Assembly: GCA_017960705.1 (NCBI GenBank)
Contig: JAGCYR010000189.1
Coordinates: 1 to 5,540, forward strand
DNA length: 5,540 nucleotides
Source: Clostridia bacterium
GTDB lineage: Bacteria > Bacillota > Clostridia > Oscillospirales > CAG-272
Reading direction: 5' to 3'
In this document: piece by piece, positions 1 to 5,540 of the stretch
How positions within the stretch are numbered: position 1 is the first letter of the stretch
How the letters are laid out: every line of letters starts with the position of its first letter
Notes under the pieces: generated by a model
Told to the model about the DNA's origin: nothing
The model's database searches: none
What the model saw: the letters and a program-made list of their open reading frames with translations, nothing else
Program-made: the position numbers and the translations under genes

Positions 1-687
1 ACCCATCCCGCCGGTGTTCGGACCCTCGTCGCCGTCATAGATGCGCTTGTGGTCCATGGAACTGACCATCGGTTTCACGCACTCGCCGTCGGTGAACGCG
101 AGCACCGAAACCTCGGGTCCCGTCAGGTATTCTTCGATCACGAGGCGACGTCCGCTCGCGCCGAACTTGCCGTCGCGCATGGCTTCCACGACCGCGTCCT
201 CGACTTCCTTTCTCGTCATGGCGACGGTCACGCCCTTGCCGAGCGCCAGCCCGTCGGCTTTGACCACGATCGGAATGGGCGCGGTCTTGAGGTATTCGAG
301 CGCGGCTTCAAGGTCGGTAAAGGTCTCGTACGCCGCCGTCGGGATGCCGTATTTCTTCATCAGATCCTTGGCGAAGACCTTGCTCCCCTCGATGATCGCG
401 GCGTTGGCGCGCGGACCGAAACAGGGGATCCCGTGTCCTTCAAGCGCGTCGACGCAGCCGAGAACCAGCGGGTCGTCGGGGGCGACCACGGCGAAATCGA
501 TCCTGTTTTCGTAGGCGAACGCGACGATCTTGTCGATCTCGGTCGGACCGATCGGAACGCACACGGCGTCTCTTGCGATCCCCGCGTTGCCGGGGAGACA
601 GTAGACCGTCTCCACCGCCGGGTTCTCTTTCAGTTTCCGGATCAGAGCGTGTTCGCGGCCGCCCCCGCCGACAACGAGCAGTTTCAT
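1..687 (-). CDS. purD: Phosphoribosylamine-glycine ligase (GAR synthetase), 3' part cut off by the window edge
   Basis: PurD joins glycine to 5-phosphoribosylamine with ATP to give glycinamide ribonucleotide (GAR), the cytoplasmic step right after PurF. The 229 visible codons show the N-terminal domain motif VVGGGGREHAL at residues 5-15, PGNAGIA at 32-38, and the PDDPLVLG region near 70-77. The ATP-grasp part has VVKADGLALGKGV at 141-153, EEYLTGPEVSVLAF at 185-198, and HKRIYDGDEGPNTGGMG at 213-229, where the window ends. Family members are usually about 420-430 residues, so nearly half is missing at the C-terminus; this is a window cut, with no sign of a broken gene. The ATG at 687-685 is supported by GGAGG at 696-692, only 4 nt away, which is a rather short spacing. 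It is the last gene visible in the operon, 36 bp after the AICAR formyltransferase gene, and PurD supplies the substrate of the PurN encoded upstream. The family assignment is essentially certain. Confidence 0.97.
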   Translation of the reverse strand, partial: MKLLVVGGGGREHALIRKLKENPAVETVYCLPGNAGIARDAVCVPIGPTEIDKIVAFAYENRIDFAVVAPDDPLVLGCVDALEGHGIPCFGPRANAAIIEGSKVFAKDLMKKYGIPTAAYETFTDLEAALEYLKTAPIPIVVKADGLALGKGVTVAMTRKEVEDAVVEAMRDGKFGASGRRLVIEEYLTGPEVSVLAFTDGECVKPMVSSMDHKRIYDGDEGPNTGGMG

Positions 688-691
688 ATTG

Positions 692-696
692 CCTCC
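692..696 (-). promoter_or_regulatory. Shine-Dalgarno sequence of purD
   Basis: On the minus strand GGAGG lies 4 nt before the purD ATG at 687. This fixes the start, which also gives the expected MKLLVVGGGGREHAL N-terminus. The spacing is shorter than the 6-8 nt seen for the other genes of this operon. Confidence 0.75.
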
Positions 697-701
697 GTTA
701 T

Positions 702-715
702 ACCGGTCGCCCGGT
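702..715 (-). other. Small intercistronic hairpin with a GNRA-type loop before purD
   Basis: The minus-strand RNA reads ACCGG-GCGA-CCGGU. This is a perfect 5-bp stem closed by GCGA, which fits the GNRA tetraloop pattern. It sits in the 36-bp gap between the AICAR formyltransferase stop codon and the purD Shine-Dalgarno, 5 nt upstream of the latter. There is no following U-tract, so it is not an intrinsic terminator. It could tune purD translation or mRNA processing, but it is short and may be chance. Confidence 0.3.
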
Positions 716-723
716 CAATTCTC

Positions 724-1908
724 TTAATGATGGAACAGACGCATGCCGGTGAACGACATCACCATTCCGTACTTGTCGGCGCACTCGATCACGAGGTCGT
801 CGCGGATGGATCCGCCGGGTTCGGCGATATAGGCGACGCCGCTCTTTTTGGCGCGCTCGATGTTGTCGCTGAACGGGAAGAACGCGTCGGAACCGAGCGA
901 GACGCCCGACTGCTTCGCGAGGAACGCCTTCTTGTCGGCGTCGGTCAGCGGTTCGGGACGGCGGGTAAAGTACTTCTGCCAGATGCCCTCGGCGGTGACG
1001 TCCTCCTCGTTCTGGTTGATGTAGCCGTCGATCACGTTGTCGCGGTCGGGGCGCCCGAGCGTGGGCAGGAACGGAAGGTCGAGCACCTTGTCGCACTGAC
1101 GGAGGAACCAGGTGTCGGCTTTGCTGCCGGCGAGCCGGGTGCAGTGGATGCGCGACTGCTGACCCGCGCCGACGCCGATCGCCTGTCCGTCGTAGGCGAA
1201 GCAGACCGAGTTGGACTGGGTGTATTTCAGGGTGATGAGCGAGATGATGAGGTCGCGCGCGGCGGCTTCGGGCAGATCCTTGTTCTTGGTGACGATATTC
1301 GAGAGCAGAGCGCGGTCGATCCTGAAGTTGTTTCTTCCCTGCTCGAAGGTGATGCCGAACACCTGCTTGCGCTCGGCTTCTTCGGGGACGTAGGCGGGAT
1401 CGATCTTGACGATATTGTACCCGCCCTTGCGCTTGGATTTCAGGATCTCGAGCGCCTCCGGATCGTAGCCCGGGGCGATGATGCCGTCGGAGACCTCGCG
1501 CTTGATCATCTTCGCCGTGGTGGCGTCGCAGACGTCGGAGAGCGCGACCCAGTCTCCGAAGGAGCACATACGGTCGGTGCCTCTCGCACGGGCGTAGGCG
1601 CAAGCGAGGGGGGACTTGTCAAGATCCTCGATATCATCGACGAAGCAGGCGCGTTTCAGTTTGTCGGAAAGCGGGAGACCGACAGCCGCGGACGTCGGGC
1701 TAACGTGCTTGAAGCTGGCGACCGCGGGAAGCCCGAGCGCCTCCTTCAGCTCCTTGACGAGTTGCCAGGAGTTGAACGCGTCGAGGAAGTTGATGTAGCC
1801 GGGTCTGCCGTTCAGGATCTCGATCGGGAGATCCTCGCCGCCGCGCATATAGATCTTCGCGGGCTTCTGGTTGGGGTTGCAGCCGTATTTCAGTTCAAAC
1901 TCTTTCAT
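724..1908 (-). CDS. Stand-alone AICAR formyltransferase (C-terminal half of PurH only)
   Basis: This enzyme transfers a formyl group from 10-formyl-THF to AICAR, giving FAICAR, the penultimate step to IMP. Landmarks of the AICARFT domain are all present: SFKHVSPTSAAVG at residues 65-77 with the catalytic Lys67-His68 pair, YTQSNSVCFAYDGQAIG from 229, GAGQQSR at 247-253, SDAFFPFSDNIERAK at 340-354, GVAYIAEPGGS at 357-367, and the C-terminal LRLFHH-like end MRLFHH. At 394 residues it begins directly with the transferase part. It lacks the roughly 200-residue N-terminal MGS-like IMP cyclohydrolase domain of ordinary bifunctional PurH (about 510-530 residues). No frameshift or remnant of that domain is seen upstream; the space is filled by a PurO-type cyclohydrolase gene 18 bp before it. 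The ATG at 1908 follows AGGAG at 1919-1915 with a 6-nt spacer. Family and reaction are secure. The symbol is left blank because purH normally implies the fused enzyme. Confidence 0.95.
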   Translation of the reverse strand: MKEFELKYGCNPNQKPAKIYMRGGEDLPIEILNGRPGYINFLDAFNSWQLVKELKEALGLPAVASFKHVSPTSAAVGLPLSDKLKRACFVDDIEDLDKSPLACAYARARGTDRMCSFGDWVALSDVCDATTAKMIKREVSDGIIAPGYDPEALEILKSKRKGGYNIVKIDPAYVPEEAERKQVFGITFEQGRNNFRIDRALLSNIVTKNKDLPEAAARDLIISLITLKYTQSNSVCFAYDGQAIGVGAGQQSRIHCTRLAGSKADTWFLRQCDKVLDLPFLPTLGRPDRDNVIDGYINQNEEDVTAEGIWQKYFTRRPEPLTDADKKAFLAKQSGVSLGSDAFFPFSDNIERAKKSGVAYIAEPGGSIRDDLVIECADKYGMVMSFTGMRLFHH

Positions 1909-1914
1909 TTCGTT

Positions 1915-1919
1915 CTCCT
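1915..1919 (-). promoter_or_regulatory. Shine-Dalgarno sequence of the AICAR formyltransferase gene
   Basis: AGGAG within a purine-rich run (AAGAGGAGAA on the minus strand) lies 6 nt before the ATG at 1908. It occupies most of the 18-bp gap after the cyclohydrolase gene. It shows that the formyltransferase has its own strong start and is not the remains of a longer fused PurH. Confidence 0.85.
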
Positions 1920-1926
1920 CTTTCTT

Positions 1927-2646
1927 TTACGCGTTCTGGTTGATGAGCCGTTTTTCCTCTTTGCCGGTCGCAAGATCGGTGTAGCGGACGAAGAGGCTGA
2001 TGCGGTTGTCGTGGTTCAGGGCGTCCCAGAGGGAGTTCGTGAAGGCGTCGATATCGTTGCCGATCTTGACGCGTTCGGGTTCGCCCTGGAAAGTCGGGAG
2101 CGGCGAGCCGTCGCCGACGTAGGTGTGGATGAAGTGCCCGAGTCCGGGAAGCGCGGTATAGGAGAAGGTGTAGCGGTTGCAGGCGGTCCCTTCCGCGTCG
2201 GCGCTCTTCAGGATGCTCATCTCGTAGGAGAAGTCCTTTTTCGAGAAGGTGAGGATGCCGCTGATGCGCGGGGTGAAGTTCGGAGAATCGGGCTCGAACG
2301 AACGGGTCTCAAGCGACGTTTTGAAGGATTTGCCCTCCGCAAGACCCTCGTAGATGGTATCGGTCTGGTCGCCGTTGGTGACGATCAGGTTGTTTTCGTA
2401 GGTGCGTTCCGCCGCGTAGATGATGAGCGACGGATCCTCGACGAGAGACGCGTCGAAGGGCTCGGTGTAGAGCGCGTCGTCGCGCTCGACGAAGATACGG
2501 TTGCGGCTGTTGCGGCTGCGCCCCATGATGAAGTAGGCGGTAACTGCCGACTTACCGTCGGCGGACTTGCCGATCACGATGCCGCGTCCGACGTAGCTGT
2601 TGTCGCGGATCAGTTCCGCGATGTCGTTGATCCCATAAACGTTCAT
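1927..2646 (-). CDS. purO: PurO-type IMP cyclohydrolase
   Basis: The product is predicted to close FAICAR to IMP, the last step of de novo purine synthesis. The 239-residue protein resembles the IMP cyclohydrolase family first known from archaeal PurO, which has an Ntn-hydrolase-like fold and is unrelated to the MGS-like cyclohydrolase domain of PurH. Recognisable features are YVGRGIVIG at residues 18-26, the Arg-rich MGRSRNSRNR at 41-50, IVTNGDQTD at 88-96, TPRISGIL at 125-132, and PTFQGEPERV at 184-193. No signal peptide or membrane segment is visible. It starts 1 bp after the purN stop codon and is followed 18 bp later by an AICAR formyltransferase that lacks its own cyclohydrolase domain, so context strongly supports the function. 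It is somewhat longer than archaeal PurO (about 200 residues). The assignment rests on remembered family motifs plus context; exact catalytic residues cannot be assigned from this sequence alone. Confidence 0.85.
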   Translation of the reverse strand: MNVYGINDIAELIRDNSYVGRGIVIGKSADGKSAVTAYFIMGRSRNSRNRIFVERDDALYTEPFDASLVEDPSLIIYAAERTYENNLIVTNGDQTDTIYEGLAEGKSFKTSLETRSFEPDSPNFTPRISGILTFSKKDFSYEMSILKSADAEGTACNRYTFSYTALPGLGHFIHTYVGDGSPLPTFQGEPERVKIGNDIDAFTNSLWDALNHDNRISLFVRYTDLATGKEEKRLINQNA

Positions 2647-2647
2647 T

Positions 2648-3251
<604 letters not shown>

Positions 3252-3262
<11 letters not shown>

Positions 3263-3920
3263 TCTTTTCGCCTCCGTCGGCGGGGGTTTCGGCGGGTGCG
3301 GGGGTCTGATCCTTCTTTTTCATCGCGCCGAGGACGGCGAGCAGCGGCAGGATCACGCTCCCGATCGAGTTGCCGAGCACCGCCGCGATCTCAAACGTGG
3401 CGATCTTACCGCTGGCGATCCCGGAGGCGCCGAAATAGAACATATCGGCGATCGAGTGCTCAAAGCCCGCGAGGATGAAGACCGGGATCCCGAACAGCAC
3501 GCCGATCGGGCTCTTCTTCGAGCGGAAGATCTCGACGGCGATATACATCAGGACGCCGCAGAAGATCGCGCGGACGAGGGTGGAGCCGAAGGACTGTTCG
3601 AGCTTGGCTTGGCAGATCGCCTCCGCCCTCTCTCCGAGGTTGGGGATCATCTTCCGGACCAGCATCCCGACCGGGAAGGTCACGGCGAGATTGGCGCAAA
3701 GCCCGATCCCGAGGGTCGCGAGGTTCTTCGGGGAATGATCCTCGACGAGGTAACCTATCTTCCCCGTGTAGAGGTAAAGACCGAGGTAGCAGATCGAGAG
3801 CAGGGCGACCGAGAAGAAGACCGCGCCGTAGTAGCGGTTATCGGAGCAGGCGAGGAACACGCTGCCCCCGATGGAGATCATAATCGCGGCGGAGACGCCG
3901 CCCGTCACCGTTTTCAGCAT
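3252..3920 (-). CDS. Formate/nitrite transporter (FNT) family channel, short form, within the purine operon
   Basis: This is a six-helix inner-membrane anion channel of the FocA/NirC family, which move formate, nitrite, hydrosulfide or similar small monovalent anions as pentamers. Hydrophobic stretches lie at about residues 7-24, 31-52, 68-88, 112-130, 138-152 and 176-199. Family marks are GGVSAAIMISIGGSVFL near the N-terminus, LYTGK at 50-54 in the broken second helix, CGVLMYIA at 121-128, GFEHSIADMF at 152-161 with the conserved pore His155, and VLGNSIGS at 181-188. The polar C-terminal tail has Lys200-203 and then a Pro/Ala/Glu/Gly-rich end. At 222 residues it is shorter than FocA (285) or NirC (268). 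Its start overlaps the purM stop (ATGCTGA), no Shine-Dalgarno is evident, and its end overlaps purN by 11 bp. Family membership is clear. Formate as substrate is inferred from context, since PurN and the AICAR formyltransferase use 10-formyl-THF that can be made from formate. Confidence 0.92.
3271..3275 (-). promoter_or_regulatory. Shine-Dalgarno of purN, embedded in the FNT gene tail
   Basis: GGAGG lies 8 nt before the purN ATG at 3262, inside codons for the Gly-Gly-Glu of the channel's polar C-terminal tail. It decides the purN start and suggests that this end of the channel is partly shaped by the need to carry a ribosome binding site. Confidence 0.8.
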
Positions 3921-4957
3921 ATTCTGATTTTTTCGGCGCCGCGTTCGATCCGACCGATCACGTAGGCGTCTTCGCCCGCGTCTTTCAGGATCGACAGAGC
4001 CGAATCAACCTCCTTTTCCGGGACGACGACGCTCATACCGACGCCCATATTGAAGGTGTTGAACATATCGCGCTCGGAAACGTTTCCGGTCTTTGCGATC
4101 AGGTCGAAGATGGGAAGGACGCGCACCGATTTGCGGTCGATCACAGCGGTAAGCCCGTCGGGAACGCTGCGCGGGATGTTCTCGTAGAAGCCGCCGCCCG
4201 TGATGTGGGAGATGCTGCGGACCGCGACCTTCTCCAGCAGCGCGAGGATGGGCTTGACGTAGATCTTGGTCGGAGCGATCAAGGCGTCGCCGAGCGAGAT
4301 CCCGCCGAGCTCTTCGCGGGGGGTGGTCAGGTCGCAATGCTCGACGTCGAAGACCTTGCGGACGAGCGAGAAGCCGTTGGAGTGCACCCCCGACGAGGGC
4401 AGCGCGATCACGACGTCGCCCGGCTGCATGGTCGTGTTGTCAATGATCTTCTTGCGGTCGACGATCCCGGTGCAGTAGCCCGCGAGGTCGTACTCGTTTG
4501 CGGGATAGAAGCCCGGCATTTCGGCGGTCTCCCCTCCGATCAGCGCGGCGCCCGACTGCACGCAGCCGTCGGCGACGCCGGAGACGATATCCGCGATACG
4601 CTCGGGCACGTTCTTACCGCACGCGATGTAGTCGAGGAAGAACAGGGGCTTCGCGCCGCAGCAGATGACGTCGTTGACGCACATCGCGACGCAGTCGATC
4701 CCGACCGTGTTGTGGCGGTCGAGCAGGAACGCGAGTTTCAGTTTGGTGCCGACGCCGTCGGTCCCGCTGACCAGGATCGGTTCGGTCATACCGGAGAGGT
4801 CGGGAGCAAACAGCCCGCCGAACCCGCCGATGCCCGACACCACCCCGGGAGTGGTCGTCCGTTTGACGTGGCTCTTCATCAGATCGACGGCGCGGTAGCC
4901 GGCGGTGATGTCCACGCCCGCGTCGGCGTACGCCTTGGATCTCGAATTCTCAATCAT
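3914..4957 (-). CDS. purM: Phosphoribosylformylglycinamidine cyclo-ligase (AIR synthetase)
   Basis: PurM closes FGAM to aminoimidazole ribonucleotide (AIR) with ATP, in the cytoplasm. The 347-residue protein has the usual full length and the AIR-synthetase (PurM/PurL/SelD/HypE) fold signatures. These are GTDGVGTKLKLAF at residues 65-77, MCVNDVICCGAKPLFFLDY at 92-110, IGGETAEMPGFY at 140-151, PSSGVHSNGFSLVRK at 187-201, HITGGGFYENIPR at 251-263, and MFNTFNMGVGM at 298-308. The ATG at 4957 overlaps the end of purF by 8 bp and has AAAGGAG at 4971-4965 with a 7-nt spacer. Its own stop overlaps the start of the FNT channel gene (ATGCTGA). The C-terminus ends in a short basic stretch, EKIRIC. Nothing is missing or unusual; the identification is secure. 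Confidence 0.97.
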   Translation of the reverse strand: MIENSRSKAYADAGVDITAGYRAVDLMKSHVKRTTTPGVVSGIGGFGGLFAPDLSGMTEPILVSGTDGVGTKLKLAFLLDRHNTVGIDCVAMCVNDVICCGAKPLFFLDYIACGKNVPERIADIVSGVADGCVQSGAALIGGETAEMPGFYPANEYDLAGYCTGIVDRKKIIDNTTMQPGDVVIALPSSGVHSNGFSLVRKVFDVEHCDLTTPREELGGISLGDALIAPTKIYVKPILALLEKVAVRSISHITGGGFYENIPRSVPDGLTAVIDRKSVRVLPIFDLIAKTGNVSERDMFNTFNMGVGMSVVVPEKEVDSALSILKDAGEDAYVIGRIERGAEKIRIC

Positions 4958-5540
4958 CGTTCTTCTCCTTTCCGTTCCAGCAGTAGGTGCAGAGCTTGCA
5001 CATCGGAAGTCCGATCGCCTCGGCGAGCCCGTCGAGCGTCTGGAAATCGACCGACGCGAGGTGCATCTTCCGGCAGATCGCCTCGCGCATCGCTTTTCCG
5101 CGTTCGGTCGAGCCGTCGCTGTACTCGTCGAGGTGGTATAGTCCCTCTTCCCCTTCGAGTTCGACGATGACGTTCCGGGTGAGCAGTTCCATATCCCCCG
5201 TGGAACGGGTAAAGTTCAGGTATTTGCAGCCGTACATGATGGGCGGGCAGGCGGAGCGCATATGCACCTTCTTCGCCCCGGTGTCGTAGAGGAACTCGAC
5301 GGTCTCGCGGATCTGCGTACCGCGGACGATACTGTCGTCGACGAAGAGCAGTTCGCGCCCCGCGATCAGCTCGTCCACCGGCACCTGCTTCATTCTGGCG
5401 ATCCGGTTGCGCTCCTTCTGGCTCGACGGCATAAAGCTGCGCGGCCAGGTTGGGGTGTACTTGATGAAGGGACGGGCGAACGGGATGTGGCTCTTGTTCG
5501 AGTAGCCGATCGCGTGCGGCGTTCCCGAGTCGGGCACGCC
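4950..5540 (-). CDS. purF: Amidophosphoribosyltransferase (glutamine PRPP amidotransferase), C-terminal part only
   Basis: PurF makes 5-phosphoribosylamine from PRPP and glutamine, the committed step of the pathway. The reading frame is open to the window edge, so the N-terminal glutaminase domain lies outside; the 196 visible residues are the end of the phosphoribosyltransferase domain. Clear marks are VPDSGTPHAIGY at visible residues 2-13, FIKYTPTWPRSFMPSSQ at 25-41, the PRPP-binding loop LLFVDDSIVRGTQ at 64-76, and ACPPIMYGCKYLNF at 97-110. The end contains CKLCTYCWNG at 181-190. B. subtilis-type PurF carries a [4Fe-4S] cluster held by an internal Cys and a C-terminal CxxC pair; Cys105 and Cys184/Cys187 are plausible counterparts. 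A GTG at 5537 is the internal Val of VPDSG and not a start. The gene ends by overlapping purM by 8 bp, and its last codons carry the purM Shine-Dalgarno. Confidence 0.95.
   Translation of the reverse strand, partial: GVPDSGTPHAIGYSNKSHIPFARPFIKYTPTWPRSFMPSSQKERNRIARMKQVPVDELIAGRELLFVDDSIVRGTQIRETVEFLYDTGAKKVHMRSACPPIMYGCKYLNFTRSTGDMELLTRNVIVELEGEEGLYHLDEYSDGSTERGKAMREAICRKMHLASVDFQTLDGLAEAIGLPMCKLCTYCWNGKEKNDD
4965..4971 (-). promoter_or_regulatory. Shine-Dalgarno of purM, embedded in the end of purF
   Basis: AAAGGAG lies 7 nt before the purM ATG at 4957, within the codons for the Gly-Lys-Glu-Lys residues near the PurF C-terminus. It fixes the purM start and indicates coupled translation of the two genes. 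Confidence 0.85.

Noticed and set aside
702..715. Intrinsic terminator between the AICAR formyltransferase gene and purD.
   Set aside because: The stem is only 5 bp and no U-tract follows; purD continues immediately downstream in the same operon.
688..723. Promoter, PurR-type operator or purine riboswitch inside the window.
   Set aside because: The largest gap is 36 bp and is filled by the small hairpin and a ribosome binding site. No aptamer-sized region or convincing -35/-10 pair is present; the operon's control region should lie upstream of purF, outside the window.
698..1603. A 301-codon minus-strand frame inside the AICAR formyltransferase gene.
   Set aside because: It overlaps the formyltransferase in another frame, and its Arg/Pro/Ser-rich translation is typical of an out-of-frame read of GC-rich DNA.
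4205..5170. A 321-codon plus-strand open frame opposite purM and purF.
   Set aside because: It is a shadow of purM and purF; the translation is compositionally biased and lacks domains.
4950..5537. A complete 195-residue protein starting at a GTG at 5537.
   Set aside because: The codon is the internal Val of the conserved VPDSG motif of PurF and the frame continues to the window edge, so this is a partial purF and not a small stand-alone gene.

Overview
This window is one stretch of a bacterial de novo purine biosynthesis operon. Every gene I can support lies on the minus strand, so transcription runs from high to low coordinates. The order is purF (5' part missing), purM, a formate/nitrite-family (FNT) channel, purN, a PurO-type IMP cyclohydrolase, a stand-alone AICAR formyltransferase, and purD (3' part missing). 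Apart from the FNT gene and the split PurH activity, this is the purF-purM-purN-purH-purD order common in Clostridia and other Bacillota. The window is GC-rich (about 60% by eye) and most starts carry strong AGGAG or GGAGG Shine-Dalgarno sequences. The PurF C-terminus has a CxxCxxC cluster typical of Fe-S-containing Gram-positive enzymes. Together these suggest a GC-rich, probably anaerobic and uncultured Clostridia-like organism; this placement is inference.

Layout, in transcription order: purF C-terminal part (5540-4950); purM (4957-3914, overlapping purF by 8 bp); FNT channel (3920-3252, overlapping purM by 7 bp); purN (3262-2648, overlapping the FNT gene by 11 bp); PurO-like cyclohydrolase (2646-1927, 1 bp after purN); AICAR formyltransferase (1908-724, after an 18-bp gap); purD N-terminal 229 residues (687-1, after a 36-bp gap). 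No gene-free stretch exceeds 36 bp, so there is no room for an internal riboswitch or a conventional promoter outside coding sequence. No mobile elements, RNA genes, CRISPR arrays or long repeats were seen.

How the genes fit together: PurF makes phosphoribosylamine, PurD converts it to GAR, PurN formylates GAR with 10-formyl-THF, and PurM closes the AIR ring. After steps encoded elsewhere, the stand-alone AICAR formyltransferase uses a second 10-formyl-THF to make FAICAR. The PurO-type protein then closes it to IMP, replacing the N-terminal domain of normal bifunctional PurH. Both formyl transfers ultimately draw on one-carbon units that many anaerobes make from formate. The FNT gene, translationally interlocked between purM and purN, therefore looks like a functional link between formate movement and purine synthesis. 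That link, the split and partly non-homologous PurH, and a striking excess of GATC tetranucleotides are the points most worth a second look.
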